Shown here: positions 1-11,484 of the stretch, one piece after another
How positions within the stretch are numbered: position 1 is the first letter of the stretch
How the letters are laid out: each line of letters begins with the position of its first letter
Assembly (NCBI GenBank): GCA_001312325.1
Contig: BBDJ01000004.1
Span: forward strand, 153,182-217,181
Reading direction: 5' to 3'
From: Lysinibacillus pakistanensis
GTDB lineage: Bacteria > Bacillota > Bacilli > Bacillales_A > Planococcaceae
DNA length: 64,000 bases
Program-made: the position numbers and the translations under genes
Notes under the pieces: model-generated
What the model saw: the letters and a program-made list of their open reading frames with translations, nothing else
Told to the model about the DNA's origin: nothing
Database searches by the model: none

Positions 1-1
1 G

Positions 2-1388
2 TATGGATCGAAGCTAACAATTGCACTTGCCAAGGAACATTTAAAGGAATTACCTGCACCACATCAGGTGAAATTCTTTGAGGTTACGAATCGCAGTCGC
101 ATGAATTTCAACTCAACGTATGTAACATTCTTCCATACAACACATAGTATTCCCGATTCGTTAGGGGTAGTGTTCCATACATCTGAAGGAGCAATTGTTC
201 ATACAGGTGAGTTTAAATTCGATCAATCCGCAACAGGTAAATTTAAGCCTGATTTAGCTAAGATGGCACACTTAGGAGAAGAAGGCGTTTTTATTTTGCT
301 ATCTGAGTCATGTGAAGCGGAGCGACCAGGTTATACGACATCTGAGATTGTAATTGAAGAGCAATTATCAAAAACATTCCATTCAGCACCAGGTCGTATT
401 TTAGTGGCTGTGTATGCATCGAATTTTATTCGCATTCAACAGGTGTTTACGCAAGCTCAAAAATCATTCCGTAAAGTTGTCATTGTTGGGAAACCATTAG
501 AAAAGGCTGTGGATTTAGGTGTACAGCTAGGTTATTTAACAGTTGAAGACGAAACAATTATTCCTATTTCAGAAATGCATAAATATCAAGATGATGAGAT
601 TATTATAATTGCCACTGGTAATCGGGGAGAGCCGCTTGATGCGCTTGAAAAAAATTGTACGTAAGCATCATCGAGACATTAAAATTAAGCAGGATGATAC
701 AGTCTTAATTACTTTTACACCCTCACCTGGCATGGAAGTACAGATGGCTAATACCATGAACTCTATTTCAAAAGCAGGTGCTGAAATTTTGACATCTAGT
801 AAAAATGTTCATGTATCAGGTCACGGAAGCCAAGAAGATTTAAAGCTAATGCTTAACTTGATGCAACCGAAATACTTTATTCCTGTACAAGGGGAGTACC
901 GTATGCTGATTGCGCATTCTAAACTTGCTCAACAACTGGGTATGCAAAAATCCCAAATTTTTATCGCTGATAAAGGGGATATCGTTGAGTACAAGAATGG
1001 TAAAATGCGTATGAGCGGGCGTGTACAAGCTGGTAATGTTTTAATTGATGGTATTGGTGTTGGTGACGTAGGTAACATTGTTCTGCGTGATCGTAAATTA
1101 TTATCACAGGATGGTATTTTCATTGTAGTTGTCACATTAAACCGTGCTCAAAAGAAAATTGCATCTGGACCAGAAATTTTATCACGCGGTTTCGTTTACG
1201 TTCGTGAATCAGAGGAGTTAATGGTGGAGGCTTCTGATATTGCGAAGAATGTTATAGAAAAATATGTTGGTAAAGATACATTTGAATGGACAAACATTAA
1301 ACAAGAAATTCGAGATACACTGAACACATATTTATTCCAGAAAACAAAGCGCCGCCCAATGATTATCCCAATCATTATGGAATATTAA
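2..1388 (+). CDS. rnjB: ribonuclease J2 (5' end outside window)
   Basis: Metallo-beta-lactamase/beta-CASP ribonuclease that acts with RNase J1 in 5'-end-dependent mRNA decay and rRNA maturation. The window opens inside the gene, so the catalytic HxHxDH region is missing. Visible are the beta-lactamase motifs HTTHSIPDS and HTGEFKFDQ, the ERPGYTTSE segment, the beta-CASP motif HVSGHGSQED and the conserved end RRPMIIPIIMEY. The wording of these motifs is closer to J2 than to J1 as I remember the B. subtilis proteins, and the next gene is ftsK/spoIIIE as at B. subtilis rnjB. tepA, which lies between the two in B. subtilis, is absent. One extra A in the run at about 648-654 breaks the frame; repair joins the two halves without a gap. 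Confidence 0.92.
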
Positions 1389-1427
1389 AAAAAACTCATC
1401 GTTCAAGCTTTGAGTGAGAAATGAATG

Positions 1428-1475
1428 AAAAAGGATTTTCTAGCCGAGTGTACACGGTGGAAAATCCTTTTTTTT
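1428..1475 (+). terminator. intrinsic terminator after rnjB
   Basis: Inverted repeat AAGGATTTTC / GGAAAATCCTT followed by a run of T. It separates rnjB from the ftsK/spoIIIE gene. Confidence 0.85.
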
Positions 1476-1545
1476 GAAATAATTAAGTTCTACATGCTAG
1501 GATTCATTTCATATATAGAATGGATTGTAAAAGAGGGTGAAATAG

Positions 1546-3835
1546 ATGGCGACTAGTAAAAGAAGAAAAGTCACTAAAGGAAAAGGAACAACCGAAAAAA
1601 AAGAGATGCATCCGCTGATGTTTGAAATTTTAGGACTCATCTTAATTGCAATTGCCGTTATTATCATTTTTGAATATGGCATGATTGGACGTTTTCTAAC
1701 AACGATAGCAATGTTTCTTTTAGGAAATTTGTATTTTGCTGTGCCATTTATGCTTATATTTGTTGCATTATTGCTAATGATTGGTCGGAAAAAAAGTAAG
1801 TTTGAAGGACCGTCTAATTTTAGGAATGTTCCTAATTGTTATGAGTTTAACAATTTTTAGTCATGGAATACTTTTTGAACAATTATCAAAATCAGGTGGT
1901 TTATTATCAGAATCTGTATTGCGAGAATCCTGGCGTATTTTAATTAATACAGAGGGTGTTGTTCAGCGAAGTAGTGCACTTGGCGGAGGAATGATTGGTG
2001 CCCTCCTATTTAGTATGCTACATGTTTTGTTTGAGGCTTCAGGGGCTAAGGTTGTTGCATGGGTGATTTTCTTTATAGGGTTAATTTTAGTTACGGGAAA
2101 AGCACTTGTGCCGTATTTAGCTGAAAAAAACGCCAGCTCTTTTTGGTAAATGGCAAAAAAAACAAAAAGAGAAGAAAAAGAATGAACCAAAGAAACCTAA
2201 AAATCGCCGATCAACAAGAGACACAATGGAAGAAATCGCTGCTGTTGATCTTACTAATGAAATACAAGAAGAAGATGAAATTTCCCATGAGCCTATTATC
2301 TCAGCCTTTACTCAAAATGTTTCTCATGAACGAGAAGTGTTTGAGAGTAATGACATTGAGGGTATTGAACATGGAGAGATCGTAGATGATGTCCATATCC
2401 AAGGCGCTGATACACTGGAAAATGCAGATTATCAACTTCCCTCTTATAATTTATTACAATTGCCACCGCAACATGACCAAAGTGGTGAATATTCAGTAAT
2501 TCAGGCAAATGCAAAAAAAACTAGAGCAAACGCTGCAAAGCTTTGGTGTCAAGGCAAAAGTTACGCAAGTTCATTTAGGACCAGCAGTAACTAAATACGA
2601 GATATTGCCAGACATTGGCGTAAAAGTAAGTAAAATTGTAAACCTTCAGGATGATCTTGCATTAGCGCTTGCTGCAAAGGATATACGGATGGAAGCACCT
2701 ATTCCTGGAAAATCTGCAATTGGTATTGAAGTACCGAACAGTGAGGTAGCCATTGTCACATTACGGGAAGTATTAGAGTCGAAGGATGGAGCGAAGCCAG
2801 AAGCTTTATTGCAAGTTGCGTTTGGCCGTGACATTACAGGACAAGCTGTACTTGCTGAGCTTAATAAAATGCCACATTTACTTGTTGCTGGCTCAACTGG
2901 TAGTGGTAAGAGTGTGTGTATAAATGGCATTGTTGTATCCATACTAATGCGTACAAAACCACATGAGGTCAAATTGATGATGATTGATCCAAAGATGGTG
3001 GAATTGAATGTTTATAATGGGATTCCTCACCTTTTAGCACCGGTTGTTACGGATGCACGAAAAGCATCTCAAGCATTAAAAAAAAGTCGTTGCAGAAATG
3101 GAACGTCGCTATGATTTGTTTTCACATACGGGTACACGTAATATTGAAGGCTATAATAATCATGTACAAAAGGTTAATGAACAAACTGATGAAAAACACC
3201 CAAAATTACCTTATATTGTTGTAATTGTGGATGAGTTAGCGGATTTAATGATGGTTGCCTCAAGTGATGTCGAGGATTCGATTACTCGTCTAGCGCAAAT
3301 GGCACGGGCTGCTGGAATTCATTTAATTATTGCCACTCAACGTCCAAGTGTAGATGTACTAACAGGTGTCATAAAAGCAAATATTCCTTCCCGTATTGCC
3401 TTTGCAGTTTCTTCCGCAATTGATTCCAGAACGATATTAGATATGGGTGGAGCTGAGCGATTATTAGGTCGAGGGGATATGCTATTTTTACCTGCTGGTG
3501 CCTCAAAGCCAAAACGTGTACAAGGTGCCTTTTTATCAGATCAGGAAGTAGAGTCAGTTGTAAACTTTGTTATAGAACAGCAAAAAGCGCAGTACCAGGA
3601 AGAGATGATTCCTACAGAAGAGGATACGATTCTTGAGGAAACAGATGAATTATTTGATGAGGCTGTGCAATTGGTTGTAAGTATGCAGACGGCTTCTGTT
3701 TCCATGTTACAGCGCCGCTTCCGAATTGGTTATTCGAGAGCAGCTCGCATTGTCGATCAGATGGAACAACGAGGAATTGTCGGCCCTTCGGAGGGAAGTA
3801 AACCCCGACAAGTACTTGTTCATCAATACGATTAA
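1546..3835 (+). CDS. spoIIIE: DNA translocase FtsK/SpoIIIE
   Basis: Membrane-anchored hexameric ATPase that pumps chromosomal DNA through the division or sporulation septum. About 761 residues after repair, close to SpoIIIE (about 790). The basic N-terminus is followed by several hydrophobic segments (roughly residues 25-190), a variable acidic linker, and the motor domain with Walker A GSTGSGKS near residue 450 and the Walker B stretch [12 protein letters not shown]. The C-terminal gamma winged helix ([16 protein letters not shown]) reads KOPS-like DNA. Position after rnjB and before ymfC matches spoIIIE; a general FtsK name is equally defensible. Start ATG 1546 follows GAGGGTGA. Four extra A are seen, in runs near 1789-1795, 2127-2133, 2512-2519 and 3077-3084. 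Confidence 0.93.
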
Positions 3836-3911
3836 TCAACATATTTGTGGATATTGTTGTATATTTAGCAAGTTGTTTAGAATGTACAAATACAATTCAA
3901 AATTCGGATAG

Positions 3912-3940
3912 TAATTACGCTAAGGTGTAATTGATTTCAG
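3912..3940. repeat. short palindromic repeat copy
   Basis: AATTAC and GTAATT flank an 8-base loop and are followed by TGATTTC. The same hairpin-plus-TGATTTC arrangement recurs near 44254-44276, and a relative occurs near 44154-44178. This looks like the end module of the larger dispersed hairpin element described for 19262-19456 and 43995-44276. Confidence 0.5.
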
Positions 3941-3986
3941 TCTGCAAAAATGTTATATTTATGAACGATTAGTAGGAATGTTGTAC

Positions 3987-4000
3987 ATCAGATGTCTGAT
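3987..4000. promoter_or_regulatory. candidate GntR-family operator
   Basis: Perfect palindrome ATCAGA-TG-TCTGAT located 24 bases upstream of the GntR regulator start. Autoregulation through a palindrome just upstream is usual for this family. The assignment is inference from position and symmetry only. Confidence 0.5.
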
Positions 4001-4023
4001 CTCTGATATTGGTGGTGATATAT

Positions 4024-4752
4024 GTGACTATTAAAGCAGATCATCGTCATCTCTATCTTCAAGTAATTGATCGTTTAAAGTCTGACATTGAAACAGGTGT
4101 TTTCAAGGAAAATGAAAAATTGCCTTCAGAATTTGAATTATCTAAATCACTAGGAGTCAGTCGAGCAACACTTCGTGAGGCGCTTCGACTGTTGGAAGAG
4201 GAAAATGTAATTGTGCGTCGACATGGGTAGGTACGTTTGTCAACCCTAAGCCGTTGTTTACATCAGGCATCGAGCATTTATCGAGCATTTCTTCCATGAT
4301 TGAGACAGCTGGTATGGAGCCCGGTTCCCGCTTTTTAAAGGCGACCGAAACCATACCTTCTGAGGAAGATTTAAAACGCTTCCAATGCGATGACGAAGAT
4401 AAAATACTCACGATTGAACGTGTCAGAACAGCCGATGGGGAGCCTGTAGTTTATTGTATAGACAGATTACCGGCTAGCTTTCTGCCAACTGATTTTGTAG
4501 AAAAAAAAGAGGTTTCACTCTTCTCTGCACTTGAACAATCTGGGAAAATTCATGTGGCCTATGCTGTAACATATATAGATCCAGTAGGGTATCATGAGCA
4601 AGCGTCACCGATTTTAAATTGTGGCCGTGAAACAGCTCTTTTAGTATTAAAGCAGTTACACTACGATGATCATGATCAAGTAGTGCTCTATTCAAAAAAA
4701 TTATTTCCGAGCTGATAAATTCAGCTTCCATGTAGTTCGTAAACGGGTGTAG
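4024..4752 (+). CDS. ymfC: GntR-family transcriptional regulator (YmfC-like)
   Basis: DNA-binding repressor with an N-terminal winged helix (residues about 8-72, including the recognition segment [17 protein letters not shown]) and a C-terminal UTRA-type ligand domain, about 242 residues. I chose GTG 4024 because GGTGGTGA ends five bases before it; the TTG and GTG codons at 4009-4015 overlap that ribosome binding site. Two indels: a lost G near 4225-4228 (GGGG read as GGG) and an extra A near 4694-4700. After repair the protein runs to a TAG at 4750. It precedes a BMP lipoprotein and nucleoside-type ABC transporter, so control of those genes is plausible but not shown. Confidence 0.88.
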
Positions 4753-4806
4753 AACATTTCTAAATATTTTTCCTGCTAATTACATTACCTTTGGGGGGTT
4801 AACACA

Positions 4807-5894
4807 ATGAAAAAAACGTAAATTTGGCTTAGTATTATCATCAGTTTTAGCGGCGAGTGCTATTCTTGGTGCATGTGGCGCGAAGGAAGAAAAACCAGCA
4901 AAAGAAAATGAAAATGCATCATCAGGCGAAAATAACAACGAAGAAGCATTCTCAGTAGCTATGGTTACAGACGTAGGTGGTGTGGATGATAAATCATTCA
5001 ACCAATCTGCTTGGGAAGGTGTTAAAGCATATGGTGAAGAGCATAACCTGAAAAAAAGGTAATGGTGGTTTCGACTACTTACAATCAAAATCAGATGCAG
5101 ACTATGAATCAAATTTAAATGCATTATTACGTCGTGACTTTAATTTAGTATTTGGTATTGGATATATGATGGAAGACGCTATGGCTGCAATTGCAGAAGA
5201 AAATCCAGATAATAAATTCGCTATTGTTGACGCTTCAGTAAAAGCAGACAACGTGGTATCTATTTTGTTCAAAGAGCAAGAAGGCGCTTTCTTAGCTGGT
5301 GTAGCTGCTGCGAAAATGACTAAATCAGGAAAGATTGGTTTCGTTGGTGGAGGAGATATTCCTGTTATTAATCGCTTTGAAGCTGGCTTCGTTGAAGGGG
5401 CTAAAACAGTAAATCCAGATATTGAAATTCAAAGAAAATATACTGGTGCATTTGATAAAGCAGATTTAGGGAAAATCACTGCTAACAGCATGTACTCTTC
5501 AGGTGTAGATATTATTTTCCATGCTGCAGGCGCTACTGGTAACGGTGTTTTCTCTGAAGCAAAAGAGCGTAAAGCGAAAGATCCTAATGCAAATGTATGG
5601 GTAATTGGTGTAGATGCTGACCAATACGACGAAGGTAAAGTAGACGATAAAACAAATGTAACGCTAACTTCTATGTTAAAAGGTGTTAACGCAGCGGTAG
5701 TAGATATTTCTAATAAAGCGAAAAACGGTAAATTCCCAGGTGGTCAAACACTTACTTACGGTTTAGCTGAGGATGGTGTAAAACTTGCGGATTCTCGTGG
5801 TGCAATCCCAGAGGATGTACAAGCAGTAATTGACGAATATAAAGGAAAAATTGCTAGCGGTGAAATCGTCGTTCCAGAAAAAGTGGAAAAATAA
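4807..5894 (+). CDS. BMP-family substrate-binding lipoprotein
   Basis: Extracellular solute-binding lipoprotein of the basic membrane protein (BMP/PnrA/Med) family, which captures nucleosides for ABC import. The N-terminus is a lipoprotein signal peptide with lipobox LGAC, followed by a charged linker rich in E and K. Family hallmarks are [37 protein letters not shown] and [11 protein letters not shown]. Length about 361 residues. Related to B. subtilis NupN/YufN and followed by the matching ATPase and two permeases, from which it is separated by a terminator and a repeat-containing spacer. Two extra A: one in the run just after the start codon (4810-4816) and one near 5051-5057. Confidence 0.9.
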
Positions 5895-5905
5895 TTCATC
5901 TCTTG

Positions 5906-5947
5906 ATCATCATAAGGGACTTTTAGCAGACCCTTATGATGATTTTT
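5906..5947 (+). terminator. terminator between lipoprotein and ABC genes
   Basis: Perfect 13-bp stem ATCATCATAAGGG / CCCTTATGATGAT with a T-rich 3' side. It probably sets the lipoprotein transcript level above that of the downstream transporter genes. Confidence 0.85.
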
Positions 5948-6102
5948 CAATCTATCGTTATATTTCGACTATTTATACTATTTGATTATTTTAAGATAGA
6001 GCTAGTATTTCAATATATAATTACGAGTTTATGAGTATTGATGGAAACAAATTAATAGAAGAAAGGTTTCTAACGATGACCTTTCCTGTATTAATTTATC
6101 TT

Positions 6103-6214
6103 CATTCAGCAGAAGACTCCTACCTCTACAGGTGGTGAGATGAATGCGGTTTTGGTATTGATCTTCATTCAGAAAAATACTGACCTCTATTGACAGGGCA
6201 AAATATGAGTGAAT
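6103..6214. repeat. dispersed hairpin element, degenerate copies
   Basis: The block CATTCA ... ACCTCTACAGGTGG ... TGAATG (6103-6146) matches blocks at 19271-19313 and 43995-44036, with an outer CATTCA/TGAATG pair and an inner ACCT/AGGT pair. A second, worn copy lies at 6166-6214. Further downstream, at about 6342-6393, the inverted pairs CGTATT/AATACG and TATCTG/CAGATA resemble the third hairpin of the other copies. The rest of the 543-base gap (5895-6436) shows no gene. Confidence 0.6.
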
Positions 6215-6436
6215 TTTTTTGTTAATTTGGAAAGCCTATTGCCCACTGAGCGAAGATAGAAATATTGGCTATCATTACAATGATAGTAATATAGCTAGTA
6301 TTAGAGTTAATACAAGTCTTCATATCATTTCAAAAACTGGACGTATTGCTTATCTGTATCTAAAGTCTAAGCAGCAGATACGAATACGCCATAGCGAAAA
6401 TTATTTACAAAAGTGCCTATTAAGGGAGTGACTAAA

Positions 6437-7976
6437 TTGGAACATGTGATTGAGATGCTAGGGATCCGTAAAGAATTCGGCAATTTCGTGGCGAATAATA
6501 ATATCACCCTCCAACTGAAAAAAAGGCGAAATCCATGCATTGCTAGGCGAAAACGGTGCAGGTAAGTCGACTTTAATGAACGTCCTTTTTGGTTTGTATC
6601 AACCAGAGGGAGGCGAAATTCGAGTTCGGGGGAAGGCTGTTAAAATTACAAACCCGAATGTTGCCAATGATTTAGGTATTGGTATGGTGCATCAGCACTT
6701 TATGTTAGTGGAAAACTTTACAGTAACAGAGAACATTATTTTAGGTACTGAACCAACTAAAATGGGGATTGTTAACATTAAGGATGCGGCTAAAAGTGTA
6801 CAGGCTCTTTCTGAAAAATATGGCCTAGATGTTGATCCCTACGCGAAAATTGAGGATATAACGGTTGGGATGCAACAGCGTGTTGAAATCTTAAAAACTT
6901 TATATCGTGGAGCAGAAATTTTAATCTTTGATGAACCTACTGCATCTCTAACACCTCAAGAAATTACTGAATTAATACAGATTATGCGTCGTTTAATTGC
7001 AGAGGGAAAATCTATTATTTTAATTACCCATAAACTAAAAGAGATTATGGAAGTTTCTGATCGTGTAACGATTATTCGCAAGGGTGAAGGCATCGGAACT
7101 GTTGTTACAAAAGAAACAAACCCAGAACAACTAGCAGAGATGATGGTTGGGCGTCATGTAGAATTTAAAACAGTGAAAACAGAGGCTACACCTACAAAAG
7201 AAGTACTTTCCATTGAAAATGTGGTCGTTACAGACTACCGTAATATTGATAAAGTAAAAGGGCTTAACTTAAAGGTTCGTAAGGGTGAAATCGTTGGTAT
7301 TGCAGGTATTGATGGCAATGGACAGTCCGAATTAATCGAAGCCATTACAGGCCTGCGTAAAATCAAAAGTGGCTCTGTGAAATTAAATGGTAAAGATATA
7401 ACGAATATGAAGCCTCGAAAAATTACAGAGGCGGGTGTTGGGCATATTCCTCAAGACCGTCATAAGCATGGTTTAGTGTTAGATTTCCCAATTGGGCATA
7501 ATATTGCCTTACAAACCTATTACCAGCCTCCAATTGCAAAGGGCTTTGTTATGGATTATAAAAAGGTATCTGAAAAAGCACAACAGGTTATTAAAGAGTA
7601 TGATGTGCGTACAGGTAATGGTGAAATGACGCCAGCTCGTGCACTTTCTGGTGGTAATCAGCAAAAAGCGATTATTGGTCGTGAAATTGATCGTGATCCA
7701 GATTTATTAATCGCGGCATTACCAACGCGTGGCCTAGATGTAGGGGCAATCGAATTTATTCACTCTCGCCTGATAGAACAACGTGATAAAGGAAAAGCTG
7801 TTCTGTTAATTTCATTTGAATTAGATGAAGTTATGAATGTTTCAGACCGTATTGCTGTTATTTATGAAGGACAGATTGTAGATGAATTAAATCCAAAAGA
7901 AACTTCAGAACAAGAGCTTGGCTTATTAATGGCAGGTCAAAGTAAAAAGAATCATACGAAGGAGGGGAACGACTAA
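6437..7976 (+). CDS. nucleoside-type ABC transporter, ATP-binding protein
   Basis: Duplicated ATPase of the RbsA/NupO class that powers uptake through the two following permeases. About 512 residues with two nucleotide-binding domains: the first has Walker A GENGAGKST and signature VGMQQRVEILK, the second has GIDGNGQSEL in place of a canonical Walker A, plus LSGGNQQK and PTRGLDVGA. This asymmetry is typical of the family. Start is TTG 6437, preceded by AAGGGAGTGA. One extra A near 6518-6524. The stop overlaps the next start (TAATG), indicating translational coupling. With the BMP lipoprotein it resembles B. subtilis nupNOPQ (guanosine import). Confidence 0.92.
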
Positions 7977-9024
7977 TGTCAAATCGTGTCATTAATATAC
8001 TCGTTCCTGTCATCTCTATTATTATCGGTTTAATTGTTGGAGCTATCGTAATGGTAGTCAGCGGCTATGATCCAATACAAGGTTATATCGCTCTTTGGAC
8101 AGGTATTTTTGGAGATTCATATTCAATCGGGAACACAATCCGTCAAATAACACCGTATCTTTTGGCAGGTCTTGCTGTAGCATTTGCCTTCCGTACAGGT
8201 TTATTCAATATTGGTGTTGAAGGTCAGTTAATTTTAGGTTGGCTCGCTGCCGCATGGGTAGGATATGCATTTGAATTACCTAAAATTATTCACTTACCAT
8301 TAGCATTGCTTGCTGCAGCAGTTGCAGGTGCATTTTGGGCCTTTATTGCAGGTTTCTTAAAAGCGAAATTTAAAGTTCACGAAGTAATTGCGACAATTAT
8401 GTTAAATTACACTGCGCTTTATATTGCGAACGCGGTGATTAAAAGATTGTCAGACGGGAGCTTTAAAACAGAACGTATTCATGAATCAGCTTCATTACGT
8501 TCTCCGTTTTTAAGAGAGCTTACAGACAATTCAAGTCTTCACTATGGGATCATTGTTGCACTTTTAATGGTAGTCGTGATGTGGTTTATTTTAGAAAAAA
8601 ACAACACGTGGGTACGAGCTAAAAGCAGTAGGATTCAATAAAAAATGCTGCTGAATATGCGGGTATGAGTGTCAATAAAAATATTATATTAGCAATGACG
8701 ATTTCAGGTATGTTTGCTGGACTTGGCGGTGCGATGGAGGCACTAGGTACTTTCCAAAACGCTTCTATTAAACCAGGCTTTACAGGTATAGGTTTCGATG
8801 GTATTGCTGTTGCCTTGCTTGGTGCAAACACGCCACTAGGGGTTGTATTTGGAGCCTCATTATTCGGCTCACTTAAATATGGTGCGTTAAATATGCCAAA
8901 CGCTGCAGGGATCCCAGAGGAAATTGTTTCTATTATTATCGCGTTAATTATTTTCTTTGTAGCTTCTGGCTACATTATTCGAGTTGGATTACAAAAGTTG
9001 AGTAAGAAAAAGGAGGGGCAATAA
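7976..9024 (+). CDS. nucleoside-type ABC transporter permease 1
   Basis: Polytopic membrane permease of the BPD_transp_2 family (NupP/YufP-like), about 348 residues. Hydrophobic segments alternate with the conserved phrases FRTGLFNIGVEGQL near residue 80 and VGFNKNAAEYAGM after repair. Two extra A close together, near 8620-8623 and 8642-8647, both needed to restore that conserved segment. Second gene of the transporter cluster; one base separates its stop from the next ATG. Confidence 0.9.
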
Positions 9025-9025
9025 C

Positions 9026-9982
9026 ATGACCTTTTTAGAAATGTTATATTTTATCATCCCTTCTGCGATTCTTTATGCAACACCATTAATCTTTACGGCC
9101 ATCGGTGGTGTTTTCTCTGAACGCTCTGGTGTTGTTAACATCGGGCTAGAAGGTTTAATGATAGTTGGAGCCTTTGTTGGTATATTTGTCAATTTAGAAT
9201 TTGCTTCAACATTCGGTGCAGCAACTATTTGGGTGGCAATGCTTGCAGCTATCGTTGTAGGAGGTATCTTCTCACTTTTCCATGCTGTTGCCTCAATCTC
9301 CTTCCGTGCAGATCAAACGGTATCAGGGGTAGCCATCAACTTACTAGGTTTGGCTGCAACAGTCTTTTTAGTAAAAATGATTTATGATAAAGGTCAAACA
9401 GATATGATTGACCAACCTATCGTCGTTTCGGAATTCCTTATTTAGAAGATATTCCATTTTTGGGTCCTTTATTATTCAAAGAAGTTTATAGTACTTCTAT
9501 ATTAGCTTTTGTAGTAGCAATTGGCGCATGGTTTATCATCTATAAAACGCCATTTGGTTTACGTCTTCGCGCAGTCGGTGAGCACCCAATGGCAGCAGAT
9601 ACAATGGGTATAAATGTTAATAAAATGCGCTATATTGCAGTTGTGATCTCAGGAGCTTGGTGGTCTTGGTGGGGCTGTCTATGCCCAAACTATTACGCAC
9701 GACTTCTCACATGCAACTATTGCTGGGCAAGGGTTTATGGCTATTGCAGCAATGATTTTCGGGAAATGGCATCCAATCGGTGCACTTGGCGCAGCGTTAT
9801 TCTTCGGTTTAGCGCAAACTTTAAGTATCGCAGGAAATCAAATTCCAATGATCGAAAATATACCTGCTGTGTACTTACAAATATTACCGTATGTCCTAAC
9901 GATTTTTGCATTAGCAGGCTTTATCGGTAAAGCTAATGCACCAAAAGCAAGTGGACAGCCTTATATAAAAGGTAAACGTTAA
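9026..9982 (+). CDS. nucleoside-type ABC transporter permease 2
   Basis: Second membrane subunit (NupQ/YufQ-like), about 318 residues, with the family phrase FSERSGVVNIGLEGLM near residue 35 and GEHPMAADTMGINV further on. AAGGAGGGGC precedes the ATG. The frame is broken twice: one missing base near 9421-9429 and an indel near 9645-9662 in a GGT-rich stretch (one base gained or two lost). Unlike most breaks here, neither lies in a long A or T run. The repaired reading continues through AVYAQ to a hydrophobic C-terminus. Confidence 0.88.
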
Positions 9983-10010
9983 TTATTAGGTAGCCAAATG
10001 TTTTGACTCT

Positions 10011-10041
10011 AAAGACTGAGCGAAAATGCTCAGTCTTTTTC
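10011..10041 (+). terminator. terminator of transporter cluster
   Basis: AAAGACTGAGC / GCTCAGTCTTTTT hairpin with T tail, directly after permease 2. Confidence 0.9.
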
Positions 10042-10210
10042 CTTGTACATATCTTAGATGTTTAGGAAAATAGAGATGTTACACCATCATGCTAATGTAA
10101 TTTTACACTTTTCAAATACATACTTTGGATTCTTTTTGCAATTATAGACAATAGCCATGTATAGTATGTGTAGTACATTGTTATATTAAGAAGGATAGGA
10201 GGGTTTCCAT

Positions 10211-11484
10211 ATGTTTAAAACAATACCTTTTGCAAAAGGTGTCAACTTGCATATTCGACAAACAACCCAATTTAAAACCGTAAATTTTTCAATTAAATGG
10301 AGAAGAGCATTAACGGCTCAAAATGCATCTGAACGTTCTGTATTAACAAATGTTTTGCAACATAGTAACGCCAAATATACAACGACTGCTGCATTCCGAA
10401 GCTTTTTGGATGATTTATATGGTACTGTGTTGTATTTTGACACTTCCAAACGTGGTAATGAGCATACAGTACTAATGAATATAGAGACTGTAAATGATCA
10501 ATATTTAGCCAATACAAGTGTTTTAAATGAAGTGCTAGGTATTATACACACAGCAATATTTGAACCTAATTTAGAAAACGGTGTATTTAAAGAATCCATT
10601 GTAGAACGAGAGAAGAAAATGGTCATTCAGCGTATTGAATCCATCTTCGATGATAAATCCCGTTTTGCTCAGGTTCGCCTTCAGCAAATTTTACGTCCAA
10701 ATGAACCGGCCTCTATTTCTGCTAATGGCACTGTCGAGGACATTCAAAAAAATTACACCTACTTCATTACTGGAAGCATACCAATCCATGCTTGCCAATG
10801 ATAAAGTTGACATTTATGTTGCAGGTGATATAAATGAAGACGAAATTGTGGCGAAGCTGAAAAAAAGCGCTACCATTTACGGATCGTACGCCAGAAGAAA
10901 TTCCTGTTGTGCTACCACAGCAACATCCGCAAAATGATTATGTTCGTGAACAACAAGAAATGAAGCAAGGAAAAATGCATATTGGCTTTAGTACACCTGT
11001 AAGATTTGGTGATGCAGATTTTGCAAAAATGCAAATCTTTAACGGCATCTTTGGTGGATATCCACATGCTAAATTATTTATGAATGTCCGTGAAAAGGAA
11101 GGTCTCGCTTATTATGTATCTAGTTCATATGCATCCCATTATGGCTTAGTGTTTGTTGTTTCTGGAATTGAACCAAAGAATGAAGAAAAAGCCTTATCAC
11201 TCATTAAAGAACAACTTGCTGTTATGCAAGCAGGCGAAATAACAGATTTGGAATTAGAGCAAACAAAAGCTATGTTGACGAACCAATTAAAGGAATCATT
11301 GGATTCTGCCCGAGGACAAATAGAAATTTTTGACCAATACAAAGATTTACCCGAGGAGTTCACTGTTGAAACTTGGGCAAATATGTGGAAAGCTGTGACG
11401 AAGGAAGATGTTGTTGAAATGGCAAAGCAAGTACAGCTAGAAGCGGTCTATTTCTTATGTGGGAAGGAGCAAGTTGTACAATGA
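10211..11484 (+). CDS. ymfF: M16-family peptidase-like protein YmfF, zinc site absent
   Basis: Member of the M16 (pitrilysin/MPP) fold, about 423 residues, paired with the next gene. Where an active M16 enzyme has HxxEH this protein reads VLQHSNAKY, so the zinc-binding site appears lost. The second half carries the fold signature FGGYPHAKLFMNVREKEGLAYYVSS. By analogy with two-subunit M16 enzymes it is probably the non-catalytic partner of YmfH. ATG 10211 follows AGGAGGG. Two extra A: near 10746-10752 and 10860-10866. The stop overlaps the ymfH start (ATGA). Confidence 0.9.

Noticed and set aside
6103..6214. Hairpin blocks as the end of an IS200/IS605 element with a guide RNA
   Set aside because: The ACCT/AGGT hairpin is reminiscent, but no tnpA or tnpB gene or remnant is present in any copy.
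6219..6431. Open frame of 70 residues before the ABC ATPase
   Set aside because: It overlaps repeat-derived inverted repeats, has no ribosome binding site and resembles no protein I know.
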